Shown: positions 15,006 to 21,118 of the stretch, in pieces | Layout: every line of letters begins with the position of its first letter | How positions within the stretch are numbered: position 1 is the stretch's first letter | Origin: a virus | Length of the DNA: 22,908 nt | Strand: one strand, 5' to 3' | Virus record (IMG/VR): IMGVR_UViG_3300010150_000189 | Span: 1 to 22,908 of that record | Notes under the pieces: model-generated | What the model saw: only the letters and a program-made list of their open reading frames with translations | Databases searched by the model: none | What the model was told of the DNA's origin: nothing | Made by a program: the position numbers and the translations under genes

Positions 15006-15581
15006 CTAAGTTTTTATTACGTATATAATTGTTAAATAAGGTTGAATAACTGAAGTTGCATCCCCAGAAAAATTGGCGCTCATATTGTGAGAATGTCCAC
15101 CACCTGAACCTGTATTTGGTGTAGCTGATCCATTTTTAGCTGCTGCTTGATATTGGGGTATACTTATTTTTCTAAATCTACCTGGACCTGCAGCTACTCC
15201 TTGATTGTGATTATGAGAAGCAAGTTGTGGAGTTGATAAAGTTGCATTGGCTGTTGAACCACCTATATTTCCAGTTTTAGCTACAGTATTAGCACCACCT
15301 GTTGACGCTAAAGCTTTGTTGTTAGATTTACCTAATGCTATATTATCTTGAAGATCTGGAACAAGAAAAGTAGATGAACCATCACCTGCTCCGTAAGTTG
15401 TACCTATGATTGCAAATAAAGCAGCATACGTTGATCTTGAAACTGCTTGACCATTACATTCTAAATATCCTGATGGTACTGAAGAAGAAGACCATGGTAT
15501 AATAGTTGCTGTAGGGATACCTTCAATACCAGTAAGGCTTGCACCTGAGTAATCATATTTAGTCGCTTCGTAATTTGCCAT
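15006..15581 (-). CDS. Tail collar-domain protein, copy C, 191 aa
   Basis: First of the three collar paralogs in transcription order. The collar domain (residues about 27-80) and linker match copies A and B, but the first His motif is HNH (123-125) rather than HSH, and the tip (126-156) is Ala/Gly/Gln-rich with basic residues (GRFRKISIPQYQAAAKNG). The second HSH is at 163-165 and the NFSGDATSVIQPYLTIIY end is conserved. It has a stronger ribosome site (GTAGGAGAAAAC before ATG) than the other two and a different upstream sequence, consistent with being the original copy. It is probably a metal-stabilised fibre tip that recognises a host surface structure; this follows from the family, not from direct evidence. 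Confidence 0.88.
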   Translation of the reverse strand: MANYEATKYDYSGASLTGIEGIPTATIIPWSSSSVPSGYLECNGQAVSRSTYAALFAIIGTTYGAGDGSSTFLVPDLQDNIALGKSNNKALASTGGANTVAKTGNIGGSTANATLSTPQLASHNHNQGVAAGPGRFRKISIPQYQAAAKNGSATPNTGSGGGHSHNMSANFSGDATSVIQPYLTIIYVIKT

Positions 15582-15589
15582 GTTTTCTC

Positions 15590-15997
15590 CTACGAAGAAT
15601 ATGATGTAGGTCTTGCGCCTAGTCTAGCAATTTTCTCCGATTCTGTTTCGTCTCTAAAAGTTTCTGATCCTTCTGGATCTTCAATTGATAAAGTATCTTC
15701 ATCCCAATCTGACTGTAATTTAGATAAGTGAGCTGAGTCCCATCTATTACTAAATTGACTAATGTCACCTAAATCTGCATCTGCATAACTACAATGAGGA
15801 GTTTCATCTCTGTGCTCTACTTCGTCAGAAGTATTAGAAGTGCCGTATTGAATAGCCCAAATATTAGAAAATTTTGATTCATTCCAAAAAGCATCATCAT
15901 CAATTCTGTATCCAACACCTTCATTAGCACCTTCTGCATAATTTTTAATGATTGCTTTATCTTCAAATACTATTGTCCAATTTCCTTTTGCTGCCAT
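15590..15997 (-). CDS. Small acidic protein next to tail fibre genes, 135 aa
   Basis: I place the start at 15997 (MAAKGNWTIVFEDK), not at the in-frame ATG at 16036, because the later ATG follows the upstream stop by one base, has a GGAGAA ribosome site, and gives the expected MAAKG opening. The protein is rich in Asp, Glu, Ser and Trp, with W residues at regular intervals (NWTIVFED, DDDAFWNESKFSNIWAIQYG, FSNRWDSAHL, QSDWDED) and an ETPHCSY segment near the centre. The C-terminal 35 residues look disordered. No enzymatic motif is visible. Being wedged between a tail fibre protein and the collar proteins, it could be a fibre-assembly chaperone or a fibre-attachment protein; the family is not recognised with confidence. 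Confidence 0.72.
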   Translation of the reverse strand: MAAKGNWTIVFEDKAIIKNYAEGANEGVGYRIDDDAFWNESKFSNIWAIQYGTSNTSDEVEHRDETPHCSYADADLGDISQFSNRWDSAHLSKLQSDWDEDTLSIEDPEGSETFRDETESEKIARLGARPTSYSS

Positions 15998-15998
15998 A

Positions 15999-16700
15999 TT
16001 ATTTCTCCGTGTAAGTCCATCCTGTTGTTGCATCACCTGAATAAACTAATTCAAGACCTGCACCTTGTGTATTAACAACAAGGTCAGATGCTGCGTTTAC
16101 TATATTAGAGCTGTTTCTGCCAATAGTCAACGCGTTAGTATTAAAATCGTATCCTTGATCTACAAATGATACCGTGTCACCAGTGCTTGGTGATGCAGGT
16201 AGCGTAATTGTTACAGCTCCTCCATTTGTATTCACTAAGCATTTAGCACCTGCTTGAACTGTTTCAGATGCTGTAAATACTCTCCAATTTCTTTGTTCAG
16301 ATAATTTTACAATGTTTGTACCATCAGAATATAATACATAGTTATTTCCTTCACATAAAAGAACACCTGTACCTGATGATGTTTTAAAAGTTAAAGTGTT
16401 TCCTGCATGGTCACATGCATCTTGTACATTATAAACTTTTTCAATTCCATCCGGAATTGTTACATTTAAATTTCCCGCTAGAGTTCCTGTTAATTTAATA
16501 ACATCATTTTTACCATTTGATATTGCACCATTAGTAAATGTTAGTGCTCTACTAGCATTAGTTACGTTGAAAGTTGTAAAACCACCGATTGCTTGTTCTA
16601 AAATTAATAAGTTTGTATTTGTAATTTGTCCCCAAGTTCCCGAGTTTTCACCAGTAGCTTGAACCGTTAATTTTAAATTAGCTGATGTTGAATTTGCCAT
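15999..16700 (-). CDS. Tail fibre protein, 233 aa
   Basis: The N-terminus MANSTSANLKLTVQATGENSGTWG (split by the NLLILEQAIGG helix around residues 30-40) is a motif I recall from tail fibre and baseplate-adjacent proteins of marine cyanophages and pelagiphages. The remainder is beta-rich and Thr/Asn/Gly-rich, with repeated strand-turn units (LTFTNGAISNGKND, GNNYVLYSDGTNIVKL, GGAVTITLPASPSTGDTV), typical of trimeric fibre shafts. It has an AAGGAA ribosome site and is preceded by a terminator hairpin overlapped by a promoter, so it may head its own transcript with the 135-residue protein and the three collar genes. No catalytic domain seen. Confidence 0.82.
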   Translation of the reverse strand: MANSTSANLKLTVQATGENSGTWGQITNTNLLILEQAIGGFTTFNVTNASRALTFTNGAISNGKNDVIKLTGTLAGNLNVTIPDGIEKVYNVQDACDHAGNTLTFKTSSGTGVLLCEGNNYVLYSDGTNIVKLSEQRNWRVFTASETVQAGAKCLVNTNGGAVTITLPASPSTGDTVSFVDQGYDFNTNALTIGRNSSNIVNAASDLVVNTQGAGLELVYSGDATTGWTYTEK

Positions 16701-16723
16701 AATTTAAATTCCTTATTGTCGTT

Positions 16724-16752
16724 AATTTACTAAAAAATTGAGTTTGTGTCAA
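16724..16752 (-). promoter_or_regulatory. Sigma70-like promoter embedded in terminator
   Basis: A perfect TTGACA -35 (16747-16752) is followed after exactly 17 bases by TAAATT (16724-16729, four of six consensus matches). The -35 lies in the loop and descending arm of the terminator hairpin and the T-run is the spacer. Predicted start is near 16717, leaving a short leader with the AAGGAA ribosome site before the ATG at 16700. Confidence 0.5.
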
Positions 16753-16757
16753 ACTCA
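16731..16757 (-). terminator. Rho-independent terminator after the repeat-rich fibre gene
   Basis: Directly after the stop codon, the minus strand reads an 8-base perfect stem TGAGTTTG / CAAACTCA with a 3-base ACA loop, followed by A and six T residues. The stem is modest in GC, so termination may be partial, letting some transcription reach the downstream fibre and collar genes. Confidence 0.65.
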
Positions 16758-17717
16758 TTATGCAGCTCTCGTTGGTACTTCTTGCCAACCTGGTGGATCT
16801 ATAGGTGCTGAACCTGTATTTACATTGTTCCAGATCAAAGCATTAGCAGAATTTAATGACATAGTCAAGGCGATTCCAGTGCATTGAGCAGTAGCATCTC
16901 CAACAACACTTTCTTCACTTAAAACTACTGTTATTGGTATTCCTGAAGGACTTGCAATAGTATTTGCATTTCCAATTGCAGTTCCTAGATTAGCTGTCAT
17001 AGCTATTCCAGTAATATCTGTTTCACCGGTACCTGTAACTACAGTTCCTGTGGCAACAGCCATACCAAATCCAATACCTGTAACTGTTGCATCTGGAGAA
17101 GGATCAACTGTTCCTTCATCAGCAGTCATACTAATACCAGTTAAAATTACACCACCGGTTCCTGCTGCTAATATTGTTCCAACATTTGAAGACATTGAAA
17201 TGCCTGTTGGTGTTACAAATTCCCATTCACCTGAAACACCCCAATCAAATATACCCCAACCATATCTACCCCAACCTTCAGCGTTAAATGCATCAAGAGT
17301 TCCTACGTTAGCACTAAAACTAATTCCAGTTGCCATTGCATCAGGACCAGCATCAGCTGTTCCTAAATTTGTAGAAATAGATATACCTGTTACTGAACCT
17401 ACACCAGTTGCATCTAAAACTGCTGTACCTAAATTTGATGTTGCAGAAACTCCGGTTGGAATTACATTTGCATCTATAACAATTGATTCATTACCTAAAG
17501 AAGCAGAAGCAGTTACTCCAGTAACTCTAACGTCTCCTGAAATACCCCAAGCGTTTTCACCCCAAGCTAATCTCGACCAACCGAACTCTACAGTTCCGTC
17601 CGCTGTACTGCTTCCTGTAGAAGCAGACATAGCTATCCCGCTTATAGAGACAGTAGAATCAGTCTGACTGCCCCAATCTCCTACGCTCCATGCGAGTGAA
17701 CCCCAAGTTTTAGACAT
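16758..17717 (-). CDS. Repeat-rich fibre/structural protein with TGI and W-G repeats, 319 aa
   Basis: Two repeat types are interleaved. About ten copies of a 20-24 residue unit follow the pattern TGI-x-x-S-x-N-x-GT (for example VTGISISTNLGTADAG, ATGISFSANVGTLDAF, ITGIAMTANLGTAIGN). Three Trp/Gly modules follow the pattern W-G-x-x-x-W-x-x-x-x-WG: SKTWGSLAWSVGDWG at the N-terminus, FGWSRLAWGENAWGIS near 45 and GWGRYGWGIFDWGVSG near 150. The Trp-Gly modules may dock onto another tail protein while the TGI repeats form a beta shaft; that is inference. The start codon and ribosome site lie inside an 8-base hairpin at 17714-17735, so translation is probably controlled. A long opposite-strand reading frame over this gene is a by-product of the repeats. 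Confidence 0.8.
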   Translation of the reverse strand: MSKTWGSLAWSVGDWGSQTDSTVSISGIAMSASTGSSTADGTVEFGWSRLAWGENAWGISGDVRVTGVTASASLGNESIVIDANVIPTGVSATSNLGTAVLDATGVGSVTGISISTNLGTADAGPDAMATGISFSANVGTLDAFNAEGWGRYGWGIFDWGVSGEWEFVTPTGISMSSNVGTILAAGTGGVILTGISMTADEGTVDPSPDATVTGIGFGMAVATGTVVTGTGETDITGIAMTANLGTAIGNANTIASPSGIPITVVLSEESVVGDATAQCTGIALTMSLNSANALIWNNVNTGSAPIDPPGWQEVPTRAA

Positions 17718-17735
17718 AGGAAGCTGCTCCTATGT
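17714..17735 (-). promoter_or_regulatory. RNA hairpin covering ribosome site and start codon
   Basis: The transcript reads ACATAGGA, loop GCAGCT, then TCCTATGT: an 8-base perfect stem. The left arm contains the AGGA of the only ribosome site and the right arm contains the ATG of the repeat-rich fibre gene. It begins one base after the upstream stop codon, so ribosomes finishing the upstream gene would melt it. This is the layout of strict translational coupling. Confidence 0.55.
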
Positions 17736-17736
17736 A

Positions 17737-18177
17737 TTACCCAGAAATTCTTAGAATCGCTGCTGCTGTTGTAAAAGCTGGAAACTGTATCGTAAAAGTT
17801 CCTGATGTAGCTGTTTTATCTGCCCCAAAATCTAAAGCCGCAACAGCTGCATTAGTTGCAGTTGATGAAGTGTTATAGATTAAAGCTCCTCTAGCAGTCA
17901 ATGTTACACCTGTGAAAGATCTATCAGCAAAATCTACAATCGCAACACCTGATGCAATTGAAGTGTTATTGCCTGTAAGTTTTCCGCCACCAGAAGTATA
18001 TTGACCCGTGTTACTAACTTGATTACCTGCAGTAAAAGAAGTTGTAGCTGAGTTTAGAGTAGCTGAGGAAGTATAAAGAGCTATTTTAAAAACGTCACCA
18101 CCCGAACTCGCGAACGAATGATCACCGTCTAACAGTTGCTTTTTGAACGAGTTTGCAAGTGCTTGTGTAATCGCCAT
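17737..18177 (-). CDS. Small beta-rich virion protein, 146 aa
   Basis: The opening MAITQALANSFKKQLLDGDHSF and the FKIALYTSSATL strand followed by a long Ser/Thr/Gly/Ala-rich beta region are features I recall from small structural proteins of marine phages encoded beside tail fibres. The C-terminal half alternates aliphatic residues with Thr and Ala (IVDFADRSFTGVTLTARGAL, then TFTIQFPAFTTAAAILRISG), consistent with a beta sandwich. No membrane segment or enzymatic motif is seen. A strong AAGGAG ribosome site precedes the ATG. Its stop is one base from the hairpin that covers the next gene's start, so its translation probably opens that gene. The exact virion location is unknown. Confidence 0.75.
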   Translation of the reverse strand: MAITQALANSFKKQLLDGDHSFASSGGDVFKIALYTSSATLNSATTSFTAGNQVSNTGQYTSGGGKLTGNNTSIASGVAIVDFADRSFTGVTLTARGALIYNTSSTATNAAVAALDFGADKTATSGTFTIQFPAFTTAAAILRISG

Positions 18178-18192
18178 AGTTTTTTCTCCTTA

Positions 18193-18846
18193 TTATTTTC
18201 CACCGACTCGAGGAACACCACTTTGATATTCATCTCGTCTTCGTCTTCCCATTTGTTCTACTGAGAAGCCTTCAACAACTTGTTTATACTTTCCTTCGTA
18301 TAATTGCAACAAATCATTTGGGCCCTTCAGAAAAGAAAATGCTTCAACTAAGCACGCATATAATAAGCCATTGGGAAATTGTTGACTTAGATATGTAGTA
18401 GCATTTGTACTAGATAATCCGCTTGGTTTCAAGATATAATTTACCTGAATAGTATATGTAGCATTAGGTGTAGGAGATACAACTATAGTATTTTCGTCCC
18501 AGTTGCTATAGTATTTTGGAACTCCTGTAGATTCAGTAGGATTAAATTCAGACATAAAACTAGTATCTCTATATTGTAAAAAATCTCTATTATTGGCTGC
18601 TCCCGTACCATCAGAATCTACAATCTGAGCTGATCTAATAGTTAATAAATTTTCTGGTGTAGTTATAAATCTTGTTCCAGAAACTAATTGAGCAGTTACA
18701 TATCTTCTATTATTATCTGAATCTACATCTCTTAGTATTCTAAATTCTGCGTCAGATATAATTCCATTTACAATAGTTGAAGTCAAAACATTTGCATCAA
18801 CTTCTGTGTAATCCCTAATTTTTTGTACTAGTTCATCATACGTCAT
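18193..18846 (-). CDS. Head-tail adaptor-like protein, 217 aa
   Basis: The layout matches small phage adaptor proteins that bind below the portal: an N-terminal helix MTYDELVQKIRDYTEVD, a helix with DAEFRILRDVDSD, a central beta part with RFITTPENLLTIRSAQI and TIQVNYILKPSGLSS, then the helical GLLYACLVEAFSFLKGPND segment and a basic tail (MGRRRRDEYQ). The 'YILKP-LS ... LL-ACL-EA-FLKG' pattern is one I associate with SU10-type adaptor proteins. It overlaps the cupredoxin-bearing gene by 4 bases (ATGA). A second adaptor-like gene lies at 19609-20331, as in short-tailed phages that use more than one accessory protein at the connector. Confidence 0.8.
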   Translation of the reverse strand: MTYDELVQKIRDYTEVDANVLTSTIVNGIISDAEFRILRDVDSDNNRRYVTAQLVSGTRFITTPENLLTIRSAQIVDSDGTGAANNRDFLQYRDTSFMSEFNPTESTGVPKYYSNWDENTIVVSPTPNATYTIQVNYILKPSGLSSTNATTYLSQQFPNGLLYACLVEAFSFLKGPNDLLQLYEGKYKQVVEGFSVEQMGRRRRDEYQSGVPRVGGK

Positions 18847-19616
18847 GATATATTAATTTGACCTCCCATTCCAGAGTGATTTGTACAATAGTAGTATAAC
18901 GTACTAGGTGCACTTGCATCAACAGTTATTTCAGTATAAGCACCTGCTTGTCCAGCTATGCCAGATGTAGTAACACCTGTTGTATATTCTGTTCCACCAG
19001 AATGTGTTCCACCACTTGTTGTTGAAAATCTTAGTGGATGATTATCATTTGAAGCATCAGACTGATCAAATCTATATGTTGATCCTATTGTTAAAGATAA
19101 AGTATCTTGTTGAACTCCATCTATATAATACTTGTTTCCAGATCCAGGATTAGCAACTGTCACTGCATAAACTGTAACTGAAGTAGTTGTAGTTGTAACA
19201 CTATTTAAAGATAGACTTGATGATATAGCAGTAGGAATAACTAGAGTATTATTTACAACTCCGGTTATACTTACGTTACCTAAAGACATAAATGCTTGTC
19301 TTTTATTATTTACAGAAGATCCATCATCAGGAATCATACCACTTGACTGAAATGCAAAATCTCCTGGTAAATTTAAATCTACATTCATAAAACCACCATC
19401 ACCTGATGCCTGAGTAAAGATTTGTGGTCTTGCGTTTCTTAAACCTTGACCATCTGCTGTGGTTGGTTTTGGTTCTAACTGTGGATGCTTTTCTTCAAAT
19501 TCAGAAACATGTACTCTTGATCCATTCCATTCAATAACCATTTCTGAATATGGAAATGCTTGACCAGAACGATCAGAAATAAATTGTGCATATTTTCCTC
19601 TAGATAAATTAGACAT
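18843..19616 (-). CDS. Virion protein with C-terminal cupredoxin (blue copper-like) domain, 257 aa
   Basis: Residues 1-120 are a structural N-terminal region (RGKYAQFISDRSGQAFPYSE, then NARPQIFTQASGDGGFMNVD) without recognised fold. A Thr/Ser-rich linker (about 130-155) leads to residues 160-257, which read as a cupredoxin: NKYYIDGVQQDTLSLTIGS, H193 in NDNHPLRFS, and C244, H247 and M250 in YYYCTNHSGMGG. These are the four ligands expected for a mononuclear type 1 copper site (His, Cys, His, Met), with C-x2-H-x2-M spacing. I recall the CxxHSGMGG ending from marine phage virion proteins. It sits between the two adaptor genes, overlapping one by 8 bases and the other by 4, so it is very likely a connector or tail component. 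Whether copper is bound is untested. Confidence 0.8.
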   Translation of the reverse strand: MSNLSRGKYAQFISDRSGQAFPYSEMVIEWNGSRVHVSEFEEKHPQLEPKPTTADGQGLRNARPQIFTQASGDGGFMNVDLNLPGDFAFQSSGMIPDDGSSVNNKRQAFMSLGNVSITGVVNNTLVIPTAISSSLSLNSVTTTTTSVTVYAVTVANPGSGNKYYIDGVQQDTLSLTIGSTYRFDQSDASNDNHPLRFSTTSGGTHSGGTEYTTGVTTSGIAGQAGAYTEITVDASAPSTLYYYCTNHSGMGGQINIS

Positions 19617-20331
19617 TTGGATAATAAGTTTTTGGTGTTATGAAAGAACTTGAAGCAGAACCATCTTCTTCTAGTGCTCTTTTTAATTCATCTTCATACA
19701 ATAATTTCATTTGTTGTGTAAGTTGTGGATTTATTTTTTGTGATAGATAGTAAGATAAACCTGCAACCATACAAGGCACAAATCTATATGGTACATCTGC
19801 TTCGTTAGTATAGTTTCCGGCATCCTGTATTCTGCTTACATAATAGTAATTTAAAAAATTACCTGCTTCGCTTGCACCAGGCGTCAGGTACAAAGTAATT
19901 GTAATTTTATCAATAAATCTTTGAACATAGTATTGGGTAGGTACACCTGTTTGAGTTTTATTTGAAAGACCTTGATATGCTGATCTATTTATTTTTGTAA
20001 GAGGAAAATCAACTGAAGAAGAGTTTCTATACACAGCTTCTAGTATATCATCTACGCCATAAACTGCAGTTGCATCAGAAGTTCCATCAGATGTTGATCT
20101 AAACATTGTATAAACTGATTGACCATTTACTAATGTGATTGAATTATTTTTTACTTGCCAATAATGCAAACCTCTGTTCGCCCATTCTTGAAACATTATA
20201 TTTAAAGAACGTCTTGCAGATCTTAAATCGTTTCCTGAATAATCAAAACGACCTAATCTTTCATACGCTTCAGTAATAATATCATCAATACTAAACGTAG
20301 ATTCAAATGTTGTTGTACCAGAAGTTGCCAT
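19609..20331 (-). CDS. Head-tail connector/adaptor-like protein, 240 aa
   Basis: Residues about 13-60 (FSIDDIITEAYERLGRFDYSGNDLRSAR) form a helical bundle followed by LNIMFQEWANRGLHYWQVK, typical of P22 gp4/T7 gp11-like tail accessory or adaptor proteins. A central beta domain (QYYVQRFIDKITITLYLTPG) and a helical end (YRFVPCMVAGLSYYLSQKINP, then KLLYEDELKRALEEDGS) complete the pattern. It would bind the portal ring and receive the tail hub. Its ATG has an AGAGGT ribosome site, and its end overlaps the cupredoxin gene by 8 bases. Together with the adaptor at 18193-18846 it marks the connector assembly. The family assignment rests on pattern memory. Confidence 0.82.
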   Translation of the reverse strand: MATSGTTTFESTFSIDDIITEAYERLGRFDYSGNDLRSARRSLNIMFQEWANRGLHYWQVKNNSITLVNGQSVYTMFRSTSDGTSDATAVYGVDDILEAVYRNSSSVDFPLTKINRSAYQGLSNKTQTGVPTQYYVQRFIDKITITLYLTPGASEAGNFLNYYYVSRIQDAGNYTNEADVPYRFVPCMVAGLSYYLSQKINPQLTQQMKLLYEDELKRALEEDGSASSSFITPKTYYPNV

Positions 20332-20340
20332 TTAAACCTC

Positions 20341-20625
20341 TTATTTATCTATAAGTAATGTTGCACCTGCAATATTTGTGATAGTAGAAACTTTCATTCC
20401 TCCAGGAAATAATATTCCATCTTCTGGAATATTAAATGCAAAAACATCTCCTGTTGGACAGTCTCCTTGAAATAAAGTTGTACTATCAGTATTGTCTTGT
20501 AGAATTATTGAACCTGCACCGCCACCATCAGAAGCAAGAATAAGTCCTCTTAGTCTTGTTCTTCCAGCGAATACTGCGCCCGTTCCTGCAACTCTTACTG
20601 CTTTTACGTCACCTTTTGCCGCCAT
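20341..20625 (-). CDS. Small Gly-rich beta structural protein, 94 aa
   Basis: The sequence (MAAKGDVKAVRVAGTGAVF, then RTRLRGLILASDGGGAGSII, LFQGDCPTGDVFAFNIPEDG and GGMKVSTITNIAGATLLID) is an all-beta pattern with Gly turns and no helices or enzyme motifs. Its strand order resembles the 109-residue protein at 8434-8763, so the two may share a decoration or plug fold. A TAGGAGAAAAC ribosome site precedes its ATG, and a very stable UUCG-loop hairpin lies between it and the gene upstream in the transcript. Position next to capsid and connector genes suggests head decoration or head-tail interface; unproven. Confidence 0.72.
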   Translation of the reverse strand: MAAKGDVKAVRVAGTGAVFAGRTRLRGLILASDGGGAGSIILQDNTDSTTLFQGDCPTGDVFAFNIPEDGILFPGGMKVSTITNIAGATLLIDK

Positions 20626-20645
20626 AGTTTTCTCCTATTAAAATT

Positions 20646-20667
20646 GTGTGGGCCCGAAGGCCCACAT
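20646..20667 (-). terminator. UUCG-tetraloop hairpin between two small structural genes
   Basis: The minus-strand transcript forms TGTGGGCC / GGCCCACA, an 8-base mostly GC perfect stem closed by the exceptionally stable UUCG loop, extendable by one G-T pair, then CAATTTTAAT. The T-run is short, so it may act as a partial terminator, a 3'-end stabiliser or a barrier setting the ratio of the genes on either side. Confidence 0.6.
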
Positions 20668-20677
20668 TAATTATTTA

Positions 20678-20956
20678 TTACGATGCAGATATGTTTGCTA
20701 ACGTGTCTAATCTTTTCCAGTTTGTACCATCTGAAAAAGCATAAACAGCTGAGCCTGCTGCACCATCTTGTACGTAAACTAATACACCTTCATTAGCAGA
20801 TGCTTCAAGACTATTAGTTCCGTCTGTGATTGTGTTAGCGTCTGTAACTGTATAAGGAGTTTTTCCACCTTGTTGGGTGTCTCCTGCGTTAACGTTAGGT
20901 CCACCAATAAAACCATTTAATGATGTTACCGGTCCTGTAAATGTAGTGTTTGCCAT
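20678..20956 (-). CDS. Small virion protein, 92 aa
   Basis: The opening MANTTFTGPVTSLNGFIGGPN and the ending AYAFSDGTNWKRLDTLANISAS pattern (VYAFSDGTNWKRLDT) are features I recall from small head-associated proteins in marine phage operons. It is Gly/Asn/Thr-rich and beta-like, with GDTQQGGKTPYTVTDANTI in the centre, and lacks cysteine and any enzymatic motif. A strong CTAGGAGGATAC ribosome site lies before the ATG, and the 162-base region upstream holds a promoter candidate and a structured leader, so it may be highly expressed. A decoration role is likely but inferred only from position next to the major capsid gene. Confidence 0.75.
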   Translation of the reverse strand: MANTTFTGPVTSLNGFIGGPNVNAGDTQQGGKTPYTVTDANTITDGTNSLEASANEGVLVYVQDGAAGSAVYAFSDGTNWKRLDTLANISAS

Positions 20957-20977
20957 AATTGTATCCTCCTAGTTTCC

Positions 20978-21018
20978 GAACATAGTCTCTAGGCCGTCGA
21001 CTATACGCGTCTATGTTC
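20978..21018 (-). promoter_or_regulatory. Structured 5' leader hairpin
   Basis: An 8-base perfect inverted repeat GAACATAG / CTATGTTC encloses 25 bases; inside it, TAGTC and GACTA can pair instead, sharing three bases with the outer right arm. It ends 8 bases upstream of the AGGAGG ribosome site of the 92-residue gene. Either form would leave the ribosome site free. It may be a stability element or a binding site; no known riboswitch class is recognised. Confidence 0.4.
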
Positions 21019-21041
21019 TAATTTAATTGTATAGTAAAGTT

Positions 21042-21070
21042 TTTATATACTAGTTTTTAGTAGAGTGCAA
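21042..21070 (-). promoter_or_regulatory. Promoter candidate in the 162-base gap downstream of the capsid genes
   Basis: On the minus strand TTGCAC (21065-21070) and TATAAA (21042-21047) are separated by 17 bases. The -10 matches five of six consensus positions, but the -35 only three. A second -10-like word, TATACA, follows at 21028-21033. The gap from 20957 to 21118 contains no gene, is the longest non-coding stretch in the window, and precedes genes with strong ribosome sites, so a promoter is expected here. Confidence 0.35.
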
Positions 21071-21118
21071 GAGAGCCTGTGATGTGGAGTGGATTTTTTC
21101 CAACGATGTAGCTTTTTA

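Larger units (their letters stand above)
13820..15581 (-). repeat. Three tandem gene-length repeats (collar paralogs)
   Basis: Three copies of a unit of about 590 bases lie head to tail, including the intergenic ribosome site between copies. DNA identity is high over the first two thirds of each gene (for example a near-identical block around the AGAAGCAAGTTGTGGAG word at about 14037, 14632 and 15219), collapses in the tip-coding segment (13928-14026, 14518-14622, 15114-15206), and returns in the last 35 codons. The repeats could support homologous exchange between tips. Confidence 0.85.

Noticed and set aside
15204-15214. HNH triplet in collar copy C as an HNH nuclease
   Set aside because: It is only a three-residue string at the position of HSH in the paralogs; none of the surrounding nuclease fold is present.
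13820-15581. Diversity-generating retroelement acting on the collar tips
   Set aside because: No reverse transcriptase or template repeat is visible in the window, and the tips differ by length and by all kinds of residues instead of adenine-specific changes. A distant element cannot be excluded.
15998-16036. Upstream ATG (16036) for the 135-residue gene
   Set aside because: It lies inside the tail fibre gene; the ATG at 15997 follows the stop with a GGAGAA ribosome site.
17050-17667. 205-codon plus-strand reading frame over the repeat-rich fibre gene
   Set aside because: It is the antisense of a repetitive Gly/Thr/Ala-rich gene, has Pro/Val/Ile-rich low-complexity content and no ribosome site; a by-product of codon bias.
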